DNA of 64,000 nt. It comes from Algoriphagus yeomjeoni. Its GTDB lineage: Bacteria > Bacteroidota > Bacteroidia > Cytophagales > Cyclobacteriaceae. This document shows positions 14,729-22,350 of the stretch, in pieces. A model generated the notes under the pieces. It searched no databases. It had not been told where the DNA came from and worked only from the letters and a program-made list of their open reading frames with translations. Position 1 is the first letter of the stretch, and the number at the start of each line of letters is the position of its first letter. The stretch spans positions 62,001 through 126,000 of the forward strand of contig NZ_QLLK01000009.1 of the NCBI RefSeq assembly GCF_003259505.1. Reading direction: 5' to 3'. Position numbers and translations under genes: made by a program.

Positions 14729-16797
14729 TGGATCTTTTAAACGACTGGGTATCGGAAAGTATAGTGTATGCCATCGGCTGGACGCTAGTGCACTCACTCT
14801 GGCAACTTGTTATTTTGGGTGCTGGACTTTGGTTCATGTTGAAGGTGTTTAGCAAGAAAAGCGCCGACTTCAAGTATAATTTAGGTTTGGCGGCTTTGTG
14901 TCTTTCAGTAGTTGCAGCAGTTGGAACCTTCATTTACGAAGTTGCAAGTTTTACACCTACACCACTTTTCGAGAGAATTAATAGATCTTTTATCCCGATG
15001 CAGACTATTGAAGCTTCTTCTAGCATTGGAATGGAAGAATTTATCTACCTGGCAGTGGGATGGATTGAGCTTCAATTACCCTTGTTAGTGAATTTTTGGT
15101 TTTTGGGAGCTTTGCTCTTCCTTTTCCGTCTTTTCAATAGTCTTTCTGAAGTCCGAACGCTTAGAAAATCATCTTCAGATCCAGAGGATTTCCAGTTGGA
15201 GAAAATGCTTTATCGCCTGGTGAGCAAGATGAATATATCCAAGAACGTTGAGCTTCGATTGACGTCCTATGGAGTTTCGCCAATTACATTTGGCTATCTC
15301 AAACCTGTCATACTTATTCCTGCAGGACTTATTTTGCAGCTCACACCTGTGCAATTGGAAGCGATCATCGCCCATGAATTGGCACATGTGAAGCGGAATG
15401 ATTATTTGGTAAATCTATTTCAATCAGCTCTAGAAGTGCTTTTCTTTTATCACCCTTGTTACTGGTGGATGAGTCAGACCGTCAAGGAGCTGAGGGAAAA
15501 TGCAGCTGATGACTTAGCAGTTCAGGTAGGTGTAGTTCCCAAGGAGCTTGCACATAGTCTTGCTGAGGTGCTGAACTTTGCGAAGCAAAACCCACCAGAG
15601 CTAGCACTTGCTGCTGGAAAAAGAAGGAATCCAACCCTTCAAAGAATCAGAAGAATCCTGGGTCACCCGGCTCAGACCTATCCACAAAACCCTATTATTT
15701 CTATCCCTATGCTACTAACACTCTTATTAAGCGCTGGCCTGATGGCTACAGCACAACAGGACGTTTCCGTCTCTGCAGAAAAAGTTAATCCAGTCACTGT
15801 TGATGTGAATACCGAATTACAGGCAATTGCTCAAGTTGAGAATAATATAAATCTTAACGCTAATGTCAATTCAAACATCAATAATAACCTGGAGGTATCC
15901 GCTGATACTATCGTGGATAATGAAGTTAAAAAAGTTGTGATCACTGATGGGAAGCCAACTTATGTAAACTCTAAAAATCAAGTCGTAGATTATCAATACG
16001 CTAAGCCGGAGCATGTTCTGATTAAAGGAGACACCATTATTACAAAAGGTGATACAATAGTTATAAAGAAAGGTAAGAACGGCTCTTACGTATATAAGCA
16101 AAATGGTAAGACGATGGTGTTAGAAGATATGCCAGCATTGGATTTAGCCCCAATGCCTCCCTTCCCTGCTGAGACGATGGCCCCAATGATGGATTTTGCT
16201 ATGGCACCTATGCCTCCAATGGATTTTGAAATGGCGCCAATGCCTGACTTTGAAATGGGCTCCATGCCAGAGATGATCTTCGAGATGGGTGATCATCCAA
16301 TGATTTTTGAATTTGATGGAAAAAATGGGCCGGGCTTCTTTTTTAATGCCGACACCATCAAAAATATGACTCCAGAGCAAAAGGAAAAGTGGGCAAAGGA
16401 AATTGATAAACGTTCAATAGAGTGGGCAAGAGCAGCTGAATTGAAAGCTGCAGAATGGGAAGTTCATCAAGAAGAGTTTGAGGCTAAGATGGAAGCATGG
16501 CAAAAGGCTATGAAGCCAAAAATGGAGGAATTCGAGAAGAAGATGGAGGCATGGCAGAAAGCAAATGAACCTAAAATGAAGGAATTCGAAGCTAAGATGG
16601 AAGCGTGGCAAAAAGCTAACGAGCCAAAAATGAAGGAGTACGAGGCGAAGATGAAAGAGTGGGAGGCTAAGATGCAGCCAAAAATGGAGGAGTATCAACG
16701 TAAAATGGAAGTTTGGCAAAAGGAGAACGCCGCCAAAATCGAAGCCTACCAGAAAAAATTGGAAGAGGCATTAAAGAAAAAAGAAGATAACAAATAG
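14728..16797 (+). CDS. BlaR1/MecR1-type M56 membrane metalloprotease with repeat-rich sensor tail
   Basis: The 689-residue protein has N-terminal membrane helices (about 13-42, 52-72 and 112-135). The M56 zinc protease motif H216ELAH220 lies in a cytoplasmic loop, followed by a fourth helix (about 330-346, ISIPMLLTLLLSAGLMATA). In BlaR1 the rest is a penicillin-binding sensor; here no such domain is seen. Instead there is a linker, a Met/Pro/Phe-rich stretch (about 468-530, with repeated MAPMP and FEM) and five consecutive 18-residue repeats (588-677; unit MEAWQKANEPKMKEFEAK), likely a long helix. It presumably cleaves the repressor encoded upstream. The signal is unknown. A terminator follows at 16853. 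Confidence 0.9.
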   Translation: MDLLNDWVSESIVYAIGWTLVHSLWQLVILGAGLWFMLKVFSKKSADFKYNLGLAALCLSVVAAVGTFIYEVASFTPTPLFERINRSFIPMQTIEASSSIGMEEFIYLAVGWIELQLPLLVNFWFLGALLFLFRLFNSLSEVRTLRKSSSDPEDFQLEKMLYRLVSKMNISKNVELRLTSYGVSPITFGYLKPVILIPAGLILQLTPVQLEAIIAHELAHVKRNDYLVNLFQSALEVLFFYHPCYWWMSQTVKELRENAADDLAVQVGVVPKELAHSLAEVLNFAKQNPPELALAAGKRRNPTLQRIRRILGHPAQTYPQNPIISIPMLLTLLLSAGLMATAQQDVSVSAEKVNPVTVDVNTELQAIAQVENNINLNANVNSNINNNLEVSADTIVDNEVKKVVITDGKPTYVNSKNQVVDYQYAKPEHVLIKGDTIITKGDTIVIKKGKNGSYVYKQNGKTMVLEDMPALDLAPMPPFPAETMAPMMDFAMAPMPPMDFEMAPMPDFEMGSMPEMIFEMGDHPMIFEFDGKNGPGFFFNADTIKNMTPEQKEKWAKEIDKRSIEWARAAELKAAEWEVHQEEFEAKMEAWQKAMKPKMEEFEKKMEAWQKANEPKMKEFEAKMEAWQKANEPKMKEYEAKMKEWEAKMQPKMEEYQRKMEVWQKENAAKIEAYQKKLEEALKKKEDNK
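16489..16758 (+). repeat. 54 bp tandem repeat coding five 18-residue units
   Basis: Within the M56 protease gene, five in-frame units of 54 bp encode copies of M-E-A-W-Q-K-A-N-E-P-K-M-K-E-F-E-A-K. Units 2 and 3 are nearly identical, units 4 and 5 more diverged. Such repeats can change copy number by recombination. Confidence 0.9.
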
Positions 16798-16852
16798 AAC
16801 TGACGTTCTTCTCAAGATATACCTGAAAAGGTAATTGTGTGTTGATGCTTTG

Positions 16853-16884
16853 AAAAAGACCTGCCCGTTGGACAGGTCTTTTTT
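16853..16884. terminator. Bidirectional terminator after the M56 protease gene
   Basis: An 11 bp stem (AAAAAGACCTG with CAGGTCTTTTT) has a 9 nt loop, with T residues beyond each arm on its own strand. It sits between the plus-strand protease gene and the minus-strand ligase gene, and can serve both. Confidence 0.88.
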
Positions 16885-16906
16885 CTTGTAGTCCTACATG
16901 AAATTT

Positions 16907-18505
16907 TCACTTTGGAATCAATGCCTTCAGATCTTCAAGAGTATTTGCCTCTTCGATGGTTTTGTCTTGTCGCCATCTGTGAATTCGTGGAAAGCGAACG
17001 GCTACACCACTTTTGTGGCGGTTTGAAAAAGCAATTCCCTCAAAAGCCAACTCAAATACGAGCGTAGGTGCAACGCTTCGAACAGGTCCAAATCGCTCCA
17101 AAGTGGTTTTTTTGATGATTTTATCTACTTCTGCAAACTCTTTATCTGTCAGGCCTGAATATGCCTTGGCAAAAGTTACCAGTTCCATTTCTCCAGTTTC
17201 ATTGGGTTGCCAAAGACCAAAAGTATAATCAGTAAATAGATTCGTTCTCCTTCCATGGCCACGCATCGCGTAAGTAAGCACGGCATCAATCGTGAGCGGA
17301 TCAGTTTTCCACTTCCACCAATCTCCTTTTTTCCGGCCGACTTGATAGGATGCAGATTTCTTCTTCAACATCAAGCCCTCACTTCTTTTGTCCCTTGACA
17401 GCTTTCGCTCGGAAGCTACTTCCTCCCAAGAGGAAAATTGCATTTGTTCTGAAATATGCAAAGCTGGATGGTTTGTTTTCATGACCAAAGTTTCCAAGAT
17501 AGCCCTTCGTTCCAGATAGCTCAATGCTCTGATATCCTCGCCATTATACTCTAGAAGGTCATATGCTTTAAAAATTACGGAGACTTTTTGTAGAATACTC
17601 TTGCTAACACTTTTTCTTCCTATTCGAGTTTGAAGGTCATTAAATAGCCCGATTTGACCGTCGATGAATGCTAATATTTCCCCATCGATGACTGTGCCTT
17701 TTGGTAAGAAATTCACCAATTCTGCGATTTCAGGATACTTATCTGTAACTAATTCCTCACCTCTGGACCAAACGAAAATCTCACCTTTTCTGGAAATCAC
17801 CTGGCCGCGAATGCCGTCCCACTTGTGCTCCGCTACCCAATCGGCCACATCGCCAAGTTCGTCCAAGTCATTTTCTAAGGCATAAGCCAGGTAAAATGGA
17901 TAGGGTTTTGACACATATGCTTGTTCATTTCTTCCAAAAACTAGCTCCTCGAATGTCGTTGAGTCGGGACTCCAATCACCCATCATGCGATAAGCAAGTT
18001 CATCTGGTGGCACAGAAGTTACCTGAGAAAGTGCCTTGGTCATGAGCTTTTGGCTGATTCCGATTCGAAATGATCCAGTGAGGAGCTTGGTGAAAACAAA
18101 TCGGGAATAATAATCCAGCTGCATCCACATACGCTGCACATATTCTTTTTTTTCTAGATCAGTTTGGGGTTTTAATAAAATCAGTTCATCCAGAATAGTG
18201 CTCAGTGATTTTTCACTTGTGTGGAAATCATTTGGTACGACTAAGGCTATAGACTCTGCCAAGTCGCCTACGATATGGTAACTTTCTTCAAAAAGCCAAA
18301 GTGGGATTTCGGCTAGTTCAGCTGCGTAAGTGCGAAGTAAAGTGGTATTTACCGGTCGTGGAGGCCTTCTATGAGATAGAATTGCCATAGTCCAGAGCTT
18401 GTCTTTCTCATTGGCTTCAGCAAAGTATGCAGCCAAAGCAGCGACTTTCTGGTTTGTCTTATTGGTTGAGTCCAGCTTTTCGATCAGTTGAGCGAATTGT
18501 TTCAT
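16907..18505 (-). CDS. ATP-dependent DNA ligase
   Basis: A 532-residue ATP-dependent ligase. An N-terminal DNA-binding domain (about 1-190) precedes the adenylation domain with the AMP-lysine K228 in EHKWDGIRGQV (motif I). Further motifs are VIDGEILAF (motif III), EGLMLKK (motif IV) and GDWWKWK (motif V); an OB domain follows. It seals nicks using ATP and is separate from the housekeeping NAD ligase. Its start overlaps the exonuclease gene by 4 nt, so the two act together, probably in a repair pathway. The Lhr-like helicase and phosphoesterase that often complete this set are not adjacent. Confidence 0.93.
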   Translation of the reverse strand: MKQFAQLIEKLDSTNKTNQKVAALAAYFAEANEKDKLWTMAILSHRRPPRPVNTTLLRTYAAELAEIPLWLFEESYHIVGDLAESIALVVPNDFHTSEKSLSTILDELILLKPQTDLEKKEYVQRMWMQLDYYSRFVFTKLLTGSFRIGISQKLMTKALSQVTSVPPDELAYRMMGDWSPDSTTFEELVFGRNEQAYVSKPYPFYLAYALENDLDELGDVADWVAEHKWDGIRGQVISRKGEIFVWSRGEELVTDKYPEIAELVNFLPKGTVIDGEILAFIDGQIGLFNDLQTRIGRKSVSKSILQKVSVIFKAYDLLEYNGEDIRALSYLERRAILETLVMKTNHPALHISEQMQFSSWEEVASERKLSRDKRSEGLMLKKKSASYQVGRKKGDWWKWKTDPLTIDAVLTYAMRGHGRRTNLFTDYTFGLWQPNETGEMELVTFAKAYSGLTDKEFAEVDKIIKKTTLERFGPVRSVAPTLVFELAFEGIAFSNRHKSGVAVRFPRIHRWRQDKTIEEANTLEDLKALIPK

Positions 18506-19533
18506 GCTGATTGGATGGTTTCAGTCGTAGCAGTATCTTCTTTTTCTCCCTCATAATCAGTGTTTTCTGTGCTGGAATCATATCCGATTTCCCGAAGGTA
18601 CTTGCTGAAAATATCCGTATACCCGTGTGTACAAATCACTCGAGTTGCTTCGCTTTCTTTGATGCTTTGCAATAAACCCTGCCAATCGCAGTGGTCTGAT
18701 AGCACAAAGCCTTTATCCGTAGCTCTGCGTGATCTTGCTCCGCGAAAAGCCATCCAGCCACTACAGGTTCCTGTTTCGAATGGCACCATTTTCCGCATCC
18801 AAGGTGTACCATGAGCACTTGGTGGTGCTATTACCATACTTCCTTGAATTTCCTTAGATGAAGTGTCTTTGGTAATCAGATGTGTTTCTGGCAATTGTAA
18901 TTGTGGGCGGAGGACTTCCGTCATATTTTCTACGGCGCCATGGGTGTAGATTTTCCCGATGGATGGATCCAAATGCTTGAGAATCCGCTGAGCTTTTCCA
19001 AGAGTATAGCCAAACAATACTGAAGTTTTTCCTTCTTCTTTGTTGCTTTTCCACCAAGCATTGATCTCTTCAAAAACGATTTCTTGGGGCTTCCATTTGA
19101 AAGCAGGAAGTCCAAATGTGCATTCAGTAATCATGGTATTGCACTTAACAAGTTCGTAGGGCGTGCAGACTCCGTCATCTTCGGTTTTGTAGTCTCCAGT
19201 AAAAACCCAGACTTCACCTTTGTATTCTACTTTTACTTGAGAAGAGCCAATAATATGTCCTGCAGGATGAAGACTAAATCTGACTCCATTAACTTGAAAA
19301 GGCTCATTCCAGCTAATTCCTTGGGCATTTATATCTCCAAGTCTATGGCGAATGATGGGGACGTTACTATGGTGTGTGAGGTATTTCTTGTGGCCATACC
19401 TAGCATGATCCGAATGTCCGTGCGTGATGATAGCCTTGTTGACAGGCCTCCATGGATCAATATAAACTTGGGCTTTTGGGCAGTAAATACCCTTAGAGTT
19501 GAAGATTAAAAGATCTGACTGCTTCATTTTCAA
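18502..19533 (-). CDS. Ligase-associated DNA exonuclease (metallo-beta-lactamase fold)
   Basis: The 343-residue protein has the metallo-beta-lactamase/beta-CASP layout of SNM1-like nucleases. The zinc motif is THGHSDHAR (about residues 38-46), with HPAGHIIGSSQV and VFTGDYKTEDDG. A C-terminal FVLSDHCDWQGL and ICTHGY supply further ligands. It matches the family always found beside ATP-dependent ligases in Bacteroidota and Proteobacteria. The end overlaps the ligase start by 4 nt. Two Met codons (19533 and 19527) are possible starts. Confidence 0.9.
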   Translation of the reverse strand: MKMKQSDLLIFNSKGIYCPKAQVYIDPWRPVNKAIITHGHSDHARYGHKKYLTHHSNVPIIRHRLGDINAQGISWNEPFQVNGVRFSLHPAGHIIGSSQVKVEYKGEVWVFTGDYKTEDDGVCTPYELVKCNTMITECTFGLPAFKWKPQEIVFEEINAWWKSNKEEGKTSVLFGYTLGKAQRILKHLDPSIGKIYTHGAVENMTEVLRPQLQLPETHLITKDTSSKEIQGSMVIAPPSAHGTPWMRKMVPFETGTCSGWMAFRGARSRRATDKGFVLSDHCDWQGLLQSIKESEATRVICTHGYTDIFSKYLREIGYDSSTENTDYEGEKEDTATTETIQSA

Positions 19534-19895
19534 AGATTAATATAGCTAGCTAAAGAATAATCAAATGACCAATCGCGGGATTCAATCAAATGGGTCAGCT
19601 ATGTGGCACTACACTCTTAACCAACATGACGGGAAAATGTATATGACCGTTAAGATTTAAAGAAATTCCATTCAACCTCAACTTTTTAAAATCTCTTTAA
19701 TCAAATAAAAATATCCTCAATTCCCGAATGTGATTCCCCAACTTGACGAAAAAACGTTAAGTAATTTCCGGTGAATCCTTCATAAAATACCTTTAGGAGT
19801 GTTTAGGGGCTGTTTTAGGGAATAACTATTGCTTTGGCACAAGATGTGGATTTAATAGGGTAAGAAATTAATTTTTAACCTAAACGAAAAATATC
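19534..19895. other. Divergent intergenic region with a possible csbD promoter
   Basis: No gene is seen between the exonuclease start and csbD. A possible plus-strand promoter is TTTC (19765-19768), 19 nt, TACCTTTA (19788-19795), which would leave a leader of about 95 nt. The rest shows nothing distinctive. Confidence 0.4.
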
Positions 19896-20087
19896 ATGAG
19901 TTCATTTGAAGATAAAATAAAAGGAAATTGGAACGAAATTAAAGGTAAGTTGAAGCAGGAATACGGTGAATTGACCGAGGATGACTTGATGCATGACGAA
20001 GGGAGAGCAGACGAGCTTTTAGGAAAAATCCAGCAGAAAACGGGTAAATCCAAAGAGGAAGTAAAATCCTTTATAGATAGTATCTAA
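19896..20087 (+). CDS. CsbD family stress protein
   Basis: A 63-residue acidic, helical protein matching the CsbD family throughout: [25 protein letters not shown], then [14 protein letters not shown]. In Bacillus csbD is a general-stress gene; the biochemical role is unknown, though members are abundant and hydrophilic. It stands alone with its own terminator 30 nt downstream, so it is a single-gene transcript, which fits a stress regulon. A possible promoter is noted at 19765-19795. Confidence 0.9.
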   Translation: MSSFEDKIKGNWNEIKGKLKQEYGELTEDDLMHDEGRADELLGKIQQKTGKSKEEVKSFIDSI

Positions 20088-20116
20088 TTTCAAAAAATCA
20101 GGTCAATTAATAAAAG

Positions 20117-20144
20117 CACTCTCAGCGCGAGGGTGTTTTTTTTT
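20117..20144 (+). terminator. Terminator of csbD
   Basis: A 7 bp stem (CACTCTC with GAGGGTG, one T-G pair) has a 5 nt loop and is followed by nine T residues. Confidence 0.88.
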
Positions 20145-20527
20145 GTGCATTGCCAAATGAATTTTCGGATCAAAAGGCCATAACATTTGGAAAGATTTTT
20201 TAATTCTAAAGCTTTATGAAAGTGAACTCTGTAGTTGTGGTTTTTATTAAAATTAATGCTCGAATTTTTGCACTGTGGGTTTATTCCCCACTTTACTCTT
20301 GATTTTTAGTAAATCCTGGGAAATCCCCCCACTTTTCTTTTGTTCTCACTCCCATAATAGAATAGATATTTTTTTCTAGCCAGATAAAATGGCTAAAACG
20401 CTCTGTTTTGCCTCATTTTGGGGAAGATCTAACCTCTTTCTAATCAATAGGATACAATGAAAAAAAACAGTGAATTTTTCATATAAATATTGGGATGGAA
20501 TAAAGATTTGCCTACTTTTAAGTCAAA
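20145..20527. other. Intergenic region upstream of the dcw cluster
   Basis: No gene is seen. The stretch is AT-rich with several CCCCAC words, possibly degenerate MraZ boxes on the other strand. A TACTTTTA box at 20513-20520 has TTGG 19 nt upstream and is one candidate promoter for mraZ. Confidence 0.4.
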
Positions 20528-20567
20528 GTGGGAAATTGTGGAGGAAAGTGGTAGAAAGTGAAAGTCA
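20528..20567 (+). promoter_or_regulatory. MraZ operator: four direct repeats at 10 bp spacing
   Basis: GTGGGAAATT, GTGGAGGAAA, GTGGTAGAAA and GTGAAAGTCA follow one another with exact 10 bp period, 56 nt before mraZ. This is the layout of MraZ boxes in other bacteria (GTGG/TGGG repeats with 10 bp spacing). A TACTTTTG box at 20574-20581, just downstream, could be the promoter -7 element. Confidence 0.85.
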
Positions 20568-20622
20568 TTTTATTACTTTTGTCTTTACCACAAACTCATC
20601 ATTCTAAAGAGTACAGGAAATT

Positions 20623-21057
20623 ATGTTCAACAGTCAATACGATTGCAAGCTAGACCCCAAAGGGCGTTTGGTTTTGCCGGCCAAGATAAAGGCGGCAATA
20701 CCGGAGGCTAATGGGAGTGCGCTTATGCTTCGCATGGCTGAAGATAGGTGCCTGGCACTTTATACCATAGTGGAATACAAAAAACTGGAGAATCAAATCA
20801 AGTCTCTGAACATCAATAACGCTGAACAGCGATTGTTGCAAAGGTCTTTTTTCAATTCAGTAACTGACGTGGAATTGGATAGCGCTGGCAGATTGCTGGT
20901 GCCAAAGCATTTTCAAATCTACGCAGGGCTAGAGAAAGACATCATGGTAGTAGGAAACGGAACTCGTATAGAGATCTGGAATACTGAAAACTACCTGAAT
21001 AATATAATCAAGGATCCGGCGGACTTGTCTAGCCTGATGGAAAAGCATCTCTCTTAA
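20623..21057 (+). CDS. mraZ: Transcriptional regulator MraZ
   Basis: The 144-residue protein has two AbrB-like MraZ domains, each with its signature: DPKGRLVLPAKIK (about 11-23) and DSAGRLLVPKHFQ (about 87-99). MraZ forms rings that bind the repeated boxes upstream of its own gene and control the dcw cluster; here four 10 bp-spaced boxes lie at 20528-20567. It is the first gene of the cluster, 4 nt before rsmH, so it is co-transcribed with it. Confidence 0.96.
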   Translation: MFNSQYDCKLDPKGRLVLPAKIKAAIPEANGSALMLRMAEDRCLALYTIVEYKKLENQIKSLNINNAEQRLLQRSFFNSVTDVELDSAGRLLVPKHFQIYAGLEKDIMVVGNGTRIEIWNTENYLNNIIKDPADLSSLMEKHLS

Positions 21058-21061
21058 TCTC

Positions 21062-21973
21062 ATGACGGAGTCTATTTATCATATACCAGTGATGCTAGCC
21101 CAATGCACTGAAGGATTGTCTATTGATCCCAATGGGGTTTATGTAGACGTGACTTTTGGCGGAGGTGGACATTCCCGTGAGATTTTGAAGCATTTGGACA
21201 AAGGTCACTTGTATGGCTTTGATCAGGATGTGGATGCTGAAGCAAATATTCCTGCATCAGACAACTTCACCTTCATCGCTGCCAATTTCAGGGATTTGAA
21301 AAAATACCTAAGGCTTCATGGAGTGAAAAAGGTTGATGGGGTTTTGGCAGATTTGGGGATTTCATCGCATCAGATCGATGAGCCGAGCCGAGGATTCTCT
21401 ACCCGATTCAGTGGAAGCTTGGATATGCGAATGAATCAGTCGGCAGAGGTTTCTGCAAAAGAAGTTCTGAATACTTACGATGAGGGTCGGCTTCACAAGA
21501 TTCTTGGGATGTATGGTGAGGTGAAAAATGCGAAGACGTTGGCGCAAGCTATAGTCTCTGAACGAACCTCACAGCAATTTGAGACAACAGAGGGTTTTAC
21601 ATCTTTTCTGAAAAGATACGCCCCAAAAGGCAAAGACTTTAAATACTACGCGCAAGTCTTCCAGGCTTTGCGAATAGAAGTGAACGATGAGATGGGGGCT
21701 TTGGAGGAAATGCTACGTGAAGCAGTAGAAATTCTCAAACCAGAAGGGCGATTGGTGGTGATGAGCTATCATAGTTTGGAAGATCGCTTGGTGAAAAACC
21801 TGATGATCAAAGGGAAATTCCAAGGTGAGGTGGAGAAGGATTTTTACGGAAATCTAATACGACCTCTCGAGCCAATCAGCAGAGGTGCTGTTGTAGCAGA
21901 TGCAGAAGAAATAGCATCGAACCCAAGAGCAAGAAGTGCGAAACTCAGAATTGCTAAGAAGACGGGGATATGA
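21062..21973 (+). CDS. rsmH: 16S rRNA (cytosine(1402)-N(4))-methyltransferase RsmH
   Basis: A 303-residue SAM-dependent methyltransferase (formerly MraW). The SAM-binding motif YVDVTFGGGGHSREIL lies at about residues 28-43. DGVLADLGISSHQID (about 93-107), RFSGSLDMRMNQ and VMSYHSLEDRLVK complete the family pattern. It methylates C1402 of 16S rRNA in the decoding centre. It is the second gene in the cluster and overlaps the next gene by 4 nt (ATGA). Confidence 0.96.
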   Translation: MTESIYHIPVMLAQCTEGLSIDPNGVYVDVTFGGGGHSREILKHLDKGHLYGFDQDVDAEANIPASDNFTFIAANFRDLKKYLRLHGVKKVDGVLADLGISSHQIDEPSRGFSTRFSGSLDMRMNQSAEVSAKEVLNTYDEGRLHKILGMYGEVKNAKTLAQAIVSERTSQQFETTEGFTSFLKRYAPKGKDFKYYAQVFQALRIEVNDEMGALEEMLREAVEILKPEGRLVVMSYHSLEDRLVKNLMIKGKFQGEVEKDFYGNLIRPLEPISRGAVVADAEEIASNPRARSAKLRIAKKTGI

Positions 21974-22350
21974 GCAATAACACATTCAGGAAAAAATTGA
22001 AATCAGGCAACAAGCCAAAAGGCGGTCCTCGCAAATCCATTTTCACATGGATGGAAGAGAAGCTCGATGTTACTGGAATCTTGGGTGAAGGAGTGCCAGT
22101 CCAATTGGTTCCACCGGTTGGATTTGTGGCTTTATTGGCTTTGGTCTACATCTGGAGCAATCACCGCGCTGAAAATATGGTGCGCAAAATCGAAAAGGCA
22201 CAGCAGGAAGTAGAAGATCTAAGAGCAGATGTGACTACGCTGGAAGCAGAATACATGCTTAGCAGCATGCAGTCAGAAGTAGCGAAGCGCGTAGCTGAGC
22301 AAGGAATAGTAGAACTCAATCAACCACCGATTAAAATCGAGGTAGAATAG
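21970..22350 (+). CDS. ftsL: FtsL-like cell division protein
   Basis: A 126-residue single-pass membrane protein. A basic cytoplasmic N-terminus (about 1-43) is followed by one transmembrane helix (about 46-64, PVGFVALLALVYIWS). A periplasmic coiled coil comes next (about 68-105, ENMVRKIEKAQQEVEDLRADV). Sequence identity in this family is low. Position between rsmH and ftsI, with a 4 nt overlap upstream and 1 nt overlap downstream, makes the FtsL assignment secure. It recruits and activates the FtsW/FtsI synthase. Confidence 0.88.
   Translation: MSNNTFRKKLKSGNKPKGGPRKSIFTWMEEKLDVTGILGEGVPVQLVPPVGFVALLALVYIWSNHRAENMVRKIEKAQQEVEDLRADVTTLEAEYMLSSMQSEVAKRVAEQGIVELNQPPIKIEVE

Noticed and set aside
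16414..16719. Long antisense open frame in the M56 gene
   Set aside because: It is the mirror of the 18-residue repeat codons and has low-complexity composition.
14728..16797. A true beta-lactam sensor BlaR1
   Set aside because: The C-terminal part has no SxxK, SxN or KTG motif, so only the protease half matches.
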